From: Pelagihabitans sp963760375
GTDB taxonomy: Bacteria > Bacteroidota > Bacteroidia > Flavobacteriales > Flavobacteriaceae
Length of the DNA stretch: 64,000 nt
Reading direction: 5' to 3'
NCBI GenBank assembly: GCA_963760375.1
Contig: CAVXCS010000005.1
Span: 806,001 to 870,000, forward strand
Below are positions 27,201 through 36,345 of the stretch, one piece after another (within the stretch, counting starts at the first letter, position 1; each line of letters begins with the position of its first letter). The notes beneath the pieces were generated by a model. It was not told the origin of the DNA and ran no database searches. It worked only from the letters and a program-made list of their open reading frames with translations. Both the position numbers and the translations under genes were made by a program.

Positions 27201-28067
27201 CTAATGGTTCGTATACTCCCTTTTATATAGCAGGGGCGTTCTTTTCGTGATCCGTTTGAAATGTCTGTTGAAGTTCGATAGGGTATGAAAACCGCTTTCG
27301 TAGCAGCTCTGGGAAATCTCCATTTTATTTTCTATGAGGAGCTTACAGGCATGTCCGATACGGATTTCGGTCACGAATTCGGTGAAAGTTTTGTTGGCAT
27401 GGGCCTTGAAATAACGGCTGAACGAGGTCGGGGTCAAATTGGTAAGTTCCGCCATTTGCGAGATGGCCATCTTTTTCTGAAAATTTTTCGTGACATGGGC
27501 ATATACCTTGTTCATGCGATCGGTATCGCCCTCCTTCAACGAATTGGTATATCCCGGACTGGCAAGCAGCTGCAATTCATTCGACTTTGAAATGCAGTTC
27601 AGGATCTTCATCAGTTCAATAATCGCATCAAAGCCATCCAATGCGATGAGGTTGAGCATCATTTTTTGAAGGGTTTGGGCGGTTTTTCCAAAAACATCGA
27701 CGCCACGTAGACTCATTTTAAAAAGTTGCTTCAATCTGAGGGCCTCTTCCTTGTGCAATAGGTGTTCGCCTATGAAATCCTCATGAAAATAGACCACAAT
27801 TCCGGTGGCGGTATGATCCTCAATGGTCGTGGGTTCATGGTCGCTTCTCCATAAATGCGGCAAATTGGGACCGGTGAACGTAATATCGCCCGCTTTAAAG
27901 GGCTTGATGTTGTCGCCTATAAAACGGGTGCCGCTTCCTTTTAGAACAAGAAATAACTGATATTCTGAATGAAAATGCCAGTTTGGATCGAATATGGCCT
28001 GATTTAGCACTTTTGCCACATAGGCACGGGATAGCGGAATAGGTGATTTTTGTAAGGCGGATTTCAA
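27201..28067 (-). CDS. AraC family transcriptional regulator with cupin sensor domain
   Basis: A 288-residue regulator. The N-terminal cupin-like domain (about residues 20-110) shows FHSEYQLFLVLKGSGTRFIGD and GDITFTGPNLPHLWR. The C-terminal double helix-turn-helix (about 190-285) shows MAISQMAELTNLTPTSFSRYF and a second recognition region CYESGFHTLSNFNRHFKRITKRTP. Such proteins respond to small molecules, often sugars. The frame has no ATG before the cupin; the best start is TTG at 28065-28067, directly after an in-frame TAA, so a non-ATG start is likely. It is divergent from the ThuA sugar operon at 28250 and may control it. Confidence 0.88.
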   Translation of the reverse strand: MKSALQKSPIPLSRAYVAKVLNQAIFDPNWHFHSEYQLFLVLKGSGTRFIGDNIKPFKAGDITFTGPNLPHLWRSDHEPTTIEDHTATGIVVYFHEDFIGEHLLHKEEALRLKQLFKMSLRGVDVFGKTAQTLQKMMLNLIALDGFDAIIELMKILNCISKSNELQLLASPGYTNSLKEGDTDRMNKVYAHVTKNFQKKMAISQMAELTNLTPTSFSRYFKAHANKTFTEFVTEIRIGHACKLLIENKMEISQSCYESGFHTLSNFNRHFKRITKRTPLLYKREYTNH

Positions 28068-28249
28068 GGTTTACGGTTGTTTTGAAAAGCTTGGAATCGA
28101 ATCCACAGCTTTCTATAAAAGCATTAATTTATCCCTAAAGTTAAAGAAAAATATATTTTATGATATAATAATATCAGTATGCGATAAATGATAGTCCGTT
28201 TATGTTCCAAGAATTGACTAAACTTGAATACCACATTTACACCCTTATT

Positions 28250-31200
28250 ATGAAAGCCATTTTTATTAGATTTTTTGCATTGCTGATGTTCATGGGATCC
28301 TTGATCGGTTGTAATTCCACCGAAAAACAATTGGCCGACGACACGCCGCGCAGAATTGAACTGCTGTTTTTGGGGCATGAACAGGAACACCACAACGCGA
28401 GGGCCTATATGCCGATCCTGGCGACCGCCTTGACCCAAAGTGGGATCAATATTACCTATACCGAGGCATTGACCGACCTGAACAAGGCCAATTTAGACCG
28501 TTTCGATGGCCTGATCATCTATGCCAATCATGAAAGCATCGCCCCCGATCAGAAAAAGGCTTTGTTGCATTATGTTTCGGAGGGCCATGCTTTCATTCCC
28601 ATACATTCCGCGAGCTTCTGTTTTAAGAACTCCCCGGAGTACATCGATCTGGTCGGGGCACAATTTGCCAGTCATGATACCGCTACTTTTAAGGCCAACA
28701 TCGTCGACAAATCGCACCCGGCGATGCAGCAAGTGGAAGAATTCTCCACTTGGGACGAAACCTATGTACATGATCAAATTGCCGATGATATTACCGTGTT
28801 GATGGAACGCGTTGAAGGGGACCACCATGAACCATGGACCTGGGTGAAGGAATATGGCAATGGCAAGGTTTTTTATACCGCCTATGGTCATGACGAACGC
28901 ACCTGGAACCAGCCCGGTTTCCAAAACTTGATCAAGGAAGGTATTCTTTGGGCGATCGATACCACGGTGAAGAAAAATTGGGAAGCGTTTTCAAAGGATA
29001 TTCCAAAACTGGCCTATGAGGAAAGGCCCAATATTCCAAATTATGAGAAGCGAGATCCGGCGCCCAAATATCAAATGCCATTATCGCCGGAAGATTCGAA
29101 AAAACTAATGCAGGTTCCTGCCGGTTTTGATTTGGAACTCTTTGCTTCCGAGCCGGATATTACGAAACCGATTGCCATGAATTGGGATGAAAAGGGTAGG
29201 CTCTGGGTCATAGAAACGATAGACTATCCCAATACCGTATTCGAGGACAAGAGTACCGGCGATGACCGGATCAAAATCTGCGAGGATACCGATGGGGACG
29301 GCAAGGCCGACAAGTTCACGATCTTCGCCGACAAGCTCAATATTCCCACCAGTTTTGCCTTTTCAAACGGTGGCATCATCGTTTCCCAGGCCCCTTATTT
29401 CCTTTTTCTAAAAGACACCGATGGCGATGACAAGGCCGATGTCAAGGAAGTGATCATTGATGGTTGGGGCGTTTTCGATACCCATGCGGGCCCTTCCAAC
29501 CTTCAAAACGGTATCGATAACAAAATATATGGCGTGGTGGGCTATTCTGGTTTTAAAGGGTCGATTTTCGGTGCCGAACATGAATTCAGACAGGGGCTGT
29601 ACCGGTTCGATCGGGACCTTTCCAATTTTGAATTCCTCACCAATACCAGCAACAATACCTGGGGCTTGGGCATTACTGAAGACAATTCTGTTTTTGCTTC
29701 CACGGCCAATAATACCCATAGTGTGTTTATGGGCATCCCGAACCGAAACTTTAAGGATATCGAGGGCGTTTCGATACAGGGCAGTACCAAAATCGACGGG
29801 CATTATGCCATGCAGCCCATTACGGCCAATGTGCGACAGGTGGATGTATTTGGGGGATTCACCGCAGCAGCCGGTCATCATTTCTACACGGCACGGGCAT
29901 TTCCAAAAAATTACTGGAACAAGGTCGCCTTTGTCTGCGAACCTACGGGCGGGGTAGTGCACATGGCAATAATTAAGGAAGAGGGTGCCGGTTATTTGGA
30001 AGCCGATGGTGGCAACCTTTTGGCCAGTTCTGATGAATGGGTTTCTCCGGTGGAGGCCAAGGTGGGCCCGGATGGCGCCGTTTGGGTGTTGGATTGGTAC
30101 AATTTCATCGTTCAGCACAATCCCACGCCCAGTGTGGAAAGGGGCGGTTACGATGCCCAGAACGGGCCCGGGAACGCTTATGAAAATCCCTTGAGGGACA
30201 AGGCCAGGGGCCGCATCTGGAGGGTAGTCCCCAAATCAAAGTCGAAGGATACGGTGATGGTTTTGGACAAAAATGAGCCCCGAGCCTTGGTGGAGGCGCT
30301 GCAACACGATAACCTGTTTTGGCGCATGACGGCACAACGGTTGTTGATCGAAAACGGCGAGAAGGCGTTGGCGACCGAATTGTATGCTCTGGCCAATGAC
30401 CCTTCCGTGGATGGCGAGGGCATGAATCCAGGCGCTTTGCACGCGTTATGGACCTTAGAGGGCCTCGGTCTGGTGGTGCCGGGCAGTGAGGCGGAAGCCG
30501 TGGTCACGGGGGCGCTGTTCCATGGTGCGGCCCCCGTTCGCAAAGCGGCCATCCAGATTCTTCCCAAAAATGACAAAACAGACAAGGCGATATTGCTTTC
30601 GCAGGTTTTTCACGATCCGGATGCCGGAGTTCGATTGGCCGGTCTGCTTTATTTTTCTGAACGGAATGCTTCGGAGAACTTGGGTGAAATGCTGTATGAT
30701 CTGAGCAAGGAACGGCAGGTTCAAGAAGACAAATGGCTCTCACAGGCCCTGTATTTGGCCGCCTCGAAAAATGTCAATGGCTTTATTGGAGCGTTTCTTA
30801 AGGAACACCGCGATTATAAGCCTGGCACGGGGACGGTAGTCGATAGCCAAAAAGGGATGTTGAACGGGCATCTTTTGGCCGAAACCTTCGTCGATCAATA
30901 CATCACCCAATTGGGAATTATCGAAGGCGGCCTTGAAATGATGGCCAAAGGCGCGGTGGTCATCAACATCAAGACCTTGAAAAATGAAATGAAATACGAC
31001 ATCACCGAATTTGTGGTAGAGGCCGGAAAACCGGTGGAACTTATTTTCGAGAATACCGATTTCATGCAACACAACCTGGTCATCGTCGCCAAAGGGGCCA
31101 AAGAAAAAGTGGGCGCGGCCGCCGATGTGTTGGCAGCAGATCCAAAAGGAGCGGAAATGGACTATATTCCAGTGATGCCGGAAGTGTTGTTCGCGACCGC

Positions 31201-31339
31201 CATTATCAATCCGGAGGAAAAAGTGGTACTGCGGTTCACCGCCCCGAGCGAGCCGGGCATCTATCCCTATATCTGTACTTTTCCAGGACATTGGCGCATC
31301 ATGCAGGGAACGATGAAAGTGGTCGGGACCGCGCTTTAA
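28250..31339 (+). CDS. ThuA / PVC-type beta-propeller dehydrogenase / HEAT / cupredoxin lipoprotein
   Basis: A 1029-residue lipoprotein (lipobox GSLIGC) with four parts. Residues about 33-240 are a ThuA-like flavodoxin/amidotransferase-type domain (HSASFCFKNSPEY, YTAYGHDERTWNQPGF). About 275-660 are a PVC-type membrane-bound dehydrogenase propeller (AMNWDEKGRLWVIETIDYPN, two Ca-binding loops DTDGDGKADKF and DTDGDDKADVK, VGPDGAVWVLDWYNF). About 675-865 are HEAT-like repeats. About 895-1029 are an azurin/plastocyanin-like domain with type I copper ligands visible: His in DFMQHNLVIV, then Cys, His and Met in YICTFPGHWRIMQGTM. Related propellers usually carry a CxxCH haem; here none is seen and the cupredoxin may take the electron role. 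The start at 28250 is chosen for the signal peptide; it heads the sugar operon. Confidence 0.88.
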   Translation: MKAIFIRFFALLMFMGSLIGCNSTEKQLADDTPRRIELLFLGHEQEHHNARAYMPILATALTQSGINITYTEALTDLNKANLDRFDGLIIYANHESIAPDQKKALLHYVSEGHAFIPIHSASFCFKNSPEYIDLVGAQFASHDTATFKANIVDKSHPAMQQVEEFSTWDETYVHDQIADDITVLMERVEGDHHEPWTWVKEYGNGKVFYTAYGHDERTWNQPGFQNLIKEGILWAIDTTVKKNWEAFSKDIPKLAYEERPNIPNYEKRDPAPKYQMPLSPEDSKKLMQVPAGFDLELFASEPDITKPIAMNWDEKGRLWVIETIDYPNTVFEDKSTGDDRIKICEDTDGDGKADKFTIFADKLNIPTSFAFSNGGIIVSQAPYFLFLKDTDGDDKADVKEVIIDGWGVFDTHAGPSNLQNGIDNKIYGVVGYSGFKGSIFGAEHEFRQGLYRFDRDLSNFEFLTNTSNNTWGLGITEDNSVFASTANNTHSVFMGIPNRNFKDIEGVSIQGSTKIDGHYAMQPITANVRQVDVFGGFTAAAGHHFYTARAFPKNYWNKVAFVCEPTGGVVHMAIIKEEGAGYLEADGGNLLASSDEWVSPVEAKVGPDGAVWVLDWYNFIVQHNPTPSVERGGYDAQNGPGNAYENPLRDKARGRIWRVVPKSKSKDTVMVLDKNEPRALVEALQHDNLFWRMTAQRLLIENGEKALATELYALANDPSVDGEGMNPGALHALWTLEGLGLVVPGSEAEAVVTGALFHGAAPVRKAAIQILPKNDKTDKAILLSQVFHDPDAGVRLAGLLYFSERNASENLGEMLYDLSKERQVQEDKWLSQALYLAASKNVNGFIGAFLKEHRDYKPGTGTVVDSQKGMLNGHLLAETFVDQYITQLGIIEGGLEMMAKGAVVINIKTLKNEMKYDITEFVVEAGKPVELIFENTDFMQHNLVIVAKGAKEKVGAAADVLAADPKGAEMDYIPVMPEVLFATAIINPEEKVVLRFTAPSEPGIYPYICTFPGHWRIMQGTMKVVGTAL

Positions 31340-31366
31340 TACTTAGGGGTAACAAAACAGCATCTT

Positions 31367-32227
31367 ATGAGGAACAAAACGCAATTTGGGGTCAGTACTT
31401 GGTTATGGCAATCGCCCTTTTCCACGGCCTCCGTTGCCTTGTTTCCAAAAATCAGGGCCATGGGTTTCGATCTGGTTGAAATACCGGTGGAAGATCCTGG
31501 CCTGATCGATCCCCACGCCGTTAAGGCCGCACTGATCGAAAATAATCTGCAGGCCGTGGTGTGCGGTGTTTTTGGCGATACCAAGGATTTGACCCACGAC
31601 GATACCGCCGTTCACGAGAACTGCTTCGATTATATCGAAAAATGTTTCGGATTTTGCACGATCTGGGAGTCCAAATTTTTGGCGGGACCCATGTATTCGG
31701 CCGTGGGCAAGGCGAGAATGGTCCCCGTAGAGCAACGAAAGGTCGAATGGGACAGGGCAGTCAATAACCTGGGGAAAGTGTGCAAAATGGCCCAGCAGCA
31801 TGGCCTTTCCATCGCCATTGAACCATTGAACAGGTTCGAATCGGATCTGGTCAATACTGCGGAAGACGTGATGCGATTGGTGACCGATATCAACCATCCC
31901 GCCGCAGCGGTGCTATTGGATGGGTTCCATATGACCATTGAAGAGAACAATATTGCGGAGGCCATCCGAACCGTGGGAAAAAAATTGATCCATGTACAGG
32001 TTTCGGAAAATCACAGGGGCATTCCCGGGACAGGCCTGACCCCCTGGAAGGATTTTCAAAACGGACTTGCGGCAATCGACTACAAAGGGGCCATTGTCAT
32101 TGAAAGCTTTACCCCTGAAATCAAGGAATTGGCCGCGGCAGTGTGCATTTGGAAAAATTTGGCCAACAACCAGGATGAATTTGCCACAGAAGGACTTAAA
32201 TTTTTGAAGAATACGTTCCATACCTAA
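31367..32227 (+). CDS. sugar phosphate isomerase/epimerase (xylose isomerase-like TIM barrel)
   Basis: A 286-residue cytosolic TIM barrel of the AP-endonuclease 2/xylose isomerase-like family, close in pattern to D-tagatose/psicose 3-epimerases. Metal-site residues are visible: Glu in SIAIEPLNRFES, Asp and His in LLDGFHMTIEE, His in LIHVQVSENHRGIPG, Glu in AIVIESFTPE. It isomerises or epimerises a keto-sugar or 3-keto-glycoside. It starts 27 bp after the ThuA lipoprotein and 10 bp before the Gfo/Idh/MocA gene, a trio common in 3-keto-sugar catabolism. The true substrate is not known. Confidence 0.88.
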   Translation: MRNKTQFGVSTWLWQSPFSTASVALFPKIRAMGFDLVEIPVEDPGLIDPHAVKAALIENNLQAVVCGVFGDTKDLTHDDTAVHENCFDYIEKCFGFCTIWESKFLAGPMYSAVGKARMVPVEQRKVEWDRAVNNLGKVCKMAQQHGLSIAIEPLNRFESDLVNTAEDVMRLVTDINHPAAAVLLDGFHMTIEENNIAEAIRTVGKKLIHVQVSENHRGIPGTGLTPWKDFQNGLAAIDYKGAIVIESFTPEIKELAAAVCIWKNLANNQDEFATEGLKFLKNTFHT

Positions 32228-32237
32228 GCAGAAAAAT

Positions 32238-33365
32238 ATGACAGCACAAAAAATAAGGATCGCCATTGTGGGATTGGGCTTTGGCGCCGAATTCATCCCC
32301 ATCTATCAGAAACATCCAAATGCCGAGCTTGTAGCCGTATCACAGCGCAATGAATCCAAGCTGAATGCGTTGGCCGATGCCTTTAAAATCGAAAAACGCT
32401 ATACCTCCTTTGAAACGCTCCTCGAAGATCCGGATATCGATGCGGTACATATCAACACGCCCATTCCTGACCACGGAAGGCAATCGATCCTTGCCCTTAA
32501 GGCGGGCAAACATGTGGCCTGTACGGTGCCCATGGCCACCACGGTGGCCGAGTGTGCCGAAATCGTGAAGCTGACCGAGGAAACCGGTTTAACCTATATG
32601 ATGATGGAGACCGTGGTCTATGCGCGGGAGTTCCTTTTCATGAAAGAACTCTATGAAAAGGGGGAACTGGGCAAAATACAGTTTTTAAAGGCGAGCCACC
32701 AGCAAGATATGGACGGATGGCCAAATTATTGGCCCGGATTGCCACCGATGCACTATGCCACGCATTGTGTGGGGCCCGTTCTGGGCCTCACCAGAGGGGA
32801 GGCCGAATACGTTTCCTGTTTTGGTTCCGGTACCATTAGGGAAGGGCTTATCGCACATTACAACTCCCCATTTGCGGTGGAGACCACCCATATCAAATTC
32901 CGGAATTCCGATTTGAGTGCCCAGGTCTACCGATCGCTGTTTGATGTGGCACGGCAGTACCGTGAAAGTTTTGAAGTCTATGGATCAAAAAAATCCGTGG
33001 AATGGCCTTTGATCGAAGGTCGTCCGTTGGTCATGCATACCGCCAAAAGACCCGAACCCGAAATTCCCGAGGAAGTGGAATGTCCCGATTTCGCAAAGCT
33101 CTTGCCCAAAGAAATACAGCATTTCACCACCAAGGGCGTTTATGATTCGGAGGAACACCAACACCTCTCCTTCACCCAGGGCGGAGGCCATGGTGGGTCG
33201 CATCCCCATTTGGTGCATGCCTTTGTCGATGCACTCATCAGAAAACAATCGCCCTATCCCAATGCCAAACAATCGGCCAACATCACCTGTGTGGGTATCC
33301 TGGCGCATGAATCGGCCCTGCAAGGCGGTGCCCTGATCAAACTACCCGAATTTACCCTGTCATGA
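32238..33365 (+). CDS. Gfo/Idh/MocA family oxidoreductase
   Basis: A 375-residue NAD(P)-dependent sugar or inositol dehydrogenase. The N-terminal Rossmann fold (residues 4-125) has IAIVGLGFGAEFIP, DAVHINTPIPDHG and the EKP-like segment AGKHVACTVPMA, in which the usual Lys-Pro is replaced (C-T-V-P). The C-terminal domain has YWPGLPPMHYATHCVGPVL. The EKP Lys normally polarises the substrate; its absence is noted and may mean altered catalysis or a dehydratase/epimerase role. It is the last gene of the sugar operon. Confidence 0.88.
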   Translation: MTAQKIRIAIVGLGFGAEFIPIYQKHPNAELVAVSQRNESKLNALADAFKIEKRYTSFETLLEDPDIDAVHINTPIPDHGRQSILALKAGKHVACTVPMATTVAECAEIVKLTEETGLTYMMMETVVYAREFLFMKELYEKGELGKIQFLKASHQQDMDGWPNYWPGLPPMHYATHCVGPVLGLTRGEAEYVSCFGSGTIREGLIAHYNSPFAVETTHIKFRNSDLSAQVYRSLFDVARQYRESFEVYGSKKSVEWPLIEGRPLVMHTAKRPEPEIPEEVECPDFAKLLPKEIQHFTTKGVYDSEEHQHLSFTQGGGHGGSHPHLVHAFVDALIRKQSPYPNAKQSANITCVGILAHESALQGGALIKLPEFTLS

Positions 33366-33395
33366 TCGATGATATTGACGAAGGGGCATTATTCC

Positions 33396-33518
33396 ATGAT
33401 AGCTAGATGTATTGACCCCCACAAAGTTCATGACGATCCATCCGGGAAAATCGACACTTCGGTAGAAGACTTTTTAAGGGCCAAGGATGATGCCATAGTT
33501 TTGATGCATCAACCTTAA
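33396..33518 (+). CDS. possible 40-residue ORF
   Basis: ATG at 33396 to TAA at 33516-33518 gives 40 residues (MIARCIDPHKVHDDPSGK, then TSVEDFLRAKDDAIVLMHQP). The composition is protein-like and charged, but I recognise no family. A good -7 promoter match for the next gene overlaps its end (33496-33503), which speaks against it. It could be a remnant. Confidence 0.2.
   Translation: MIARCIDPHKVHDDPSGKIDTSVEDFLRAKDDAIVLMHQP
33473..33503 (+). promoter_or_regulatory. probable promoter of the TPR/2TM/LytTR operon
   Basis: TAGTTTTG (33496-33503) matches TAnnTTTG exactly and lies 27 nt before the ATG at 33531. Nineteen bases upstream is TTTA (33473-33476), one base off the -33 consensus TTTG. Confidence 0.45.
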
Positions 33519-33530
33519 AGTCAAGATATC

Positions 33531-34157
33531 ATGAAAAGCCTTTTCCAAGTATCACTGTTACTATTGTTCGCGTTTACAACTGCACAGGACACCTATACCG
33601 AAGGAATGCAGAAGGCATTTACTTTATGGGGAGAAGGCAATACCATTGAGGCGGCGAATTTGTTTGAGCGCATCTCTACGGTGGAAAAAGACAACTGGCT
33701 GCCCTTTTACTATGTGGCACAAATCAATACCATCAGCGCTTTTGGGGAAACAGATAAGGAAAAACTGACCCAAAAACTGGATAAAGCTCAAGAATACGTC
33801 GATATCGCCATGGCCATCGCCCCTGACGAAGCAGAAATTCTCGTACAACAGGCCATGATCTATACGGCCTGGGTCGCCTTTGATGGTGCCACGTATGGCA
33901 TGACCCTTTCAGGGAAGGTAGTGGCCCTCTACCAAAAGGCGCTGACACTGGCACCCGACAACCCAAGGGTGGTCTATTCCAAAGCCTCATGGGATATGGG
34001 TTCGGCCCTGTACTTCGGACAGGATACCGCACCCTATTGCAAAGATTTGGAACGTGCCTTACAACTTTTTGCTAACTTTAAACCAAAGAGTCCGTTTTAC
34101 CCGAACTGGGGGAAGGAAAGGGCCGAAGCTGCCCTGCAAAACTGCGGAAATCAATAG
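33531..34157 (+). CDS. exported TPR-like protein
   Basis: A 208-residue protein with signal peptide MKSLFQVSLLLLFAFTTAQ. The rest is helical with TPR-type pairs: TEGMQKAFTLWGEGNTIEAANLFERI, LDKAQEYVDIAMAIAPDEAEILV, VALYQKALTLAPDNPRVVYSKASW. It is periplasmic. The next gene, the LytS-like kinase, begins only 6 bp later, so it is probably the first gene of that operon and could be a periplasmic accessory of the sensor. No enzymatic motif is seen. Confidence 0.82.
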   Translation: MKSLFQVSLLLLFAFTTAQDTYTEGMQKAFTLWGEGNTIEAANLFERISTVEKDNWLPFYYVAQINTISAFGETDKEKLTQKLDKAQEYVDIAMAIAPDEAEILVQQAMIYTAWVAFDGATYGMTLSGKVVALYQKALTLAPDNPRVVYSKASWDMGSALYFGQDTAPYCKDLERALQLFANFKPKSPFYPNWGKERAEAALQNCGNQ

Positions 34158-34163
34158 TATTGT

Positions 34164-35501
34164 ATGCAAAAATTTAAAGGACATCTGATCAGGGCCGTGG
34201 CCATCGGCACCTTGATTTATTTTGTGGTGATCGCCATACTGTATTTCATGGGGCAGTTCCAAGGGGGTTTCGACCTTTCCATAGCGTGGCGGGAGTATTA
34301 CGAGAACATGATTTTCTCTGTGATCCTCTATTTTGTGAATGCCTATTGGATCCAATATCTCTTGATCCGGTATCGACAAGATCTTTTTACGGCCAAACGT
34401 TTTTTGATCGGTATTTCAGGAAATGTTGTTTTTTCGGTCTTGGGCATATTCCTGTCCCGGTTCATCTTGTTTGTTTTCGTTTATGGTCAATCGGTGCTGG
34501 CCTTTTTGAGCAATGAAAGGGCAAATTATTATACGAGTTCCCTGATCATTGCGATAACCGTGTCCTTGATTTTTTACGGGATATGGTATTATAAACACCT
34601 TCAAGAAAACAAGGTCAAGGAACAAAAAATCATTGCGGGGACGGCCTCTGCGAAATTCGACGCCCTTAAAAACCAATTGGACCCCCATTTTCTTTTCAAC
34701 AGTTTGAACGTTTTGACCAGCCTCATTGAGGAAGACCCCCATCAGGCCCAAAAATTTACCACTTCCCTTTCCAAGGTATACCGATATGTGCTCGAACAAA
34801 AAAACAAGGATCTGGTTTCGGTAGATGAAGAATTTGAATTTGCCAGAACCTACGTGCGTTTGTTGAAGATGCGGTTTGAAGACAGCATCATATTTGAAAT
34901 TCCCGATAAAAGCAGTAATCCTGACGCGAAGATCATACCATTATCCCTTCAATTGTTGTTGGAAAATGCGGTGAAACACAATATCGTTACCAAGCAAAAA
35001 CCCCTTCATATCGAAGTGTACGAACAGAATGGCGTGCTGGTGGTGAAAAACAACCTTCAAGAAAAACAGGTCGTCAAAAAAAGCAGTGGCGTGGGATTGC
35101 AGAACATTCGGCAACGGTACGGGATATTGACCGACAAAAAGGTACAGATCCTCAAAACGGCCTCCGAATTCAGTGTGCAGCTTCCCATGTTGACCCGAGA
35201 GGTCTCCGTCCTGGAATCGCAACAGCATTTTATCGAGGACAAAAGATATGAAAGGGCCAAGAAGAAGGTGGAGGAAATCAAGGGGTTTTATGGAAATCTA
35301 ATTTCCTATTGCATCGTGATCCCGATCCTGGTGGTCGTGAACCTGAACACTTCCAACTTTCCCTGGGTGATATTCCCAGCCCTTGGTTGGGGATTCGGGC
35401 TGCTTACCCACGGCATGGAGGCTTATGGATACCACCCCATCTGGGGCAAACGATGGCAAGAAAGGAAGATGCGGCAATATATGGAGGATGATCGATTCTA
35501 G
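34164..35501 (+). CDS. LytS-type sensor histidine kinase with C-terminal 2TM domain
   Basis: A 445-residue kinase. Four membrane helices lie in residues 10-145 (for example AIGTLIYFVVIAILYFMG and SSLIIAITVSLIFYGIWYY). The His-kinase motif LDPHFLFNSLNVLTSLIEED has its phosphoacceptor at His175, followed by YRYVLEQK, an N box (LQLLLENAVKHNIV) and SGVGLQNIRQRYG. After the ATPase comes an extra domain at about 360-445 (RYERAKKKVEEIKGFYGNLI, then two hydrophobic helices, then KRWQERKMRQYMED). This is homologous over its length to the three small proteins encoded next. A kinase core followed by a 2TM domain is an unusual fusion. Its presumed partner is the LytTR regulator at 36708. Confidence 0.92.
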   Translation: MQKFKGHLIRAVAIGTLIYFVVIAILYFMGQFQGGFDLSIAWREYYENMIFSVILYFVNAYWIQYLLIRYRQDLFTAKRFLIGISGNVVFSVLGIFLSRFILFVFVYGQSVLAFLSNERANYYTSSLIIAITVSLIFYGIWYYKHLQENKVKEQKIIAGTASAKFDALKNQLDPHFLFNSLNVLTSLIEEDPHQAQKFTTSLSKVYRYVLEQKNKDLVSVDEEFEFARTYVRLLKMRFEDSIIFEIPDKSSNPDAKIIPLSLQLLLENAVKHNIVTKQKPLHIEVYEQNGVLVVKNNLQEKQVVKKSSGVGLQNIRQRYGILTDKKVQILKTASEFSVQLPMLTREVSVLESQQHFIEDKRYERAKKKVEEIKGFYGNLISYCIVIPILVVVNLNTSNFPWVIFPALGWGFGLLTHGMEAYGYHPIWGKRWQERKMRQYMEDDRF

Positions 35502-35668
35502 CCGACGGGGGACACCTCTGATCGTGGCGGAAGCATATCGCCCCCTGTAAACATGAACCGGGTTGGAAAGGATACGATCCATCCCTGAAAACAAACAATT
35601 CAGAAAATCATTTTTAGATAGGTTATCAAAGATCCCGAAATTTGGTTCAACAAATAAAATATAACAAA

Positions 35669-35971
35669 ATGGACTATTCAGACAAAGAAAACAAGTACCT
35701 GCGCGCCAAGGAACGTGTAGAATGCATCAAAAAATTCTATACCAGTTTGATCTCCTATGTAGTGGTGATTTCCTTTTTGGGAGGATTGAACTATTACCTC
35801 GATGAATGGCGGTATCCCTGGTTTTTATGGGCCGCGTTCGGTTGGGGTTTGGGGCTGATTTTTCAGGCCATCAGAACTTTTGGGCTCAACCCTTTTTTCG
35901 GTAAGGATTGGGAAGATCGCAAGATCAAGGAGTATATGAACAATGATGATCAGCGAAATCGGTGGGAGTGA
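35669..35971 (+). CDS. 2TM domain protein, copy 1
   Basis: A 100-residue membrane protein, start at MDYSDKENKYLRAKERVEC. An amphipathic helix (RAKERVECIKKFYTSLI) is followed by two transmembrane helices (SYVVVISFLGGLNYY and WFLWAAFGWGLGLIFQAIRTF) and a charged end (FGKDWEDRKIKEYMNND). It is the same pattern as the C-terminus of the kinase upstream and of the next two genes. 2TM-domain proteins (PF13239) are common in Bacteroidota, often beside LytTR regulators; their task is unknown. Probably it assembles with the kinase in the inner membrane. Confidence 0.85.
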   Translation: MDYSDKENKYLRAKERVECIKKFYTSLISYVVVISFLGGLNYYLDEWRYPWFLWAAFGWGLGLIFQAIRTFGLNPFFGKDWEDRKIKEYMNNDDQRNRWE

Positions 35972-36015
35972 GCAGTACCCACGGGTCTTATCACAAATCA
36001 ATAAAAACATCAAAA

Positions 36016-36345
36016 ATGGAAACCAATAACATAGACAAGCAAAGCAGGGCGAAGCAACGGGTGGAAGAGCTCAAGGGTTTTTACTGGCACTTTGCTGTTT
36101 ATTTGGTCGTTAATTCGGTCATCAGTATTGCCAAAATCGGCCGCAATCTCGATAACGGGGAAGCCTTTACCGATGCGTTCTTTGATTTCGGCACCTTCGC
36201 GGTATGGCTTTTTTGGGGCATCGGACTTGCATTCCATGCCGCCAAGGTATTTTCATACAACCCCTTTTTCAACAAGGAATGGGAAGAACGTCAGATTCGT
36301 AAGTATATGGAGGAAGAACGCAAGGAAGCGGAAAGGTTTAAATAA
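36016..36345 (+). CDS. 2TM domain protein, copy 2
   Basis: A 109-residue protein, start METNNIDKQSRAKQRVEELKG. Helix one is FAVYLVVNSVISIAKIG, helix two FDFGTFAVWLFWGIGLAFHAAKV, and it ends FNKEWEERQIRKYMEEERKE. The stop codon TAA overlaps the next ATG by one base (TAATG), so translation is coupled. It is closest in plan to copy 1 and to the kinase tail; its inter-helix loop (NLDNGEAFTDAF) is acidic. Confidence 0.85.
   Translation: METNNIDKQSRAKQRVEELKGFYWHFAVYLVVNSVISIAKIGRNLDNGEAFTDAFFDFGTFAVWLFWGIGLAFHAAKVFSYNPFFNKEWEERQIRKYMEEERKEAERFK

Noticed and set aside
29408..30118. Minus-strand open frame of 236 codons inside the ThuA-propeller gene
   Set aside because: Antisense shadow of a clearly coding, domain-rich gene.
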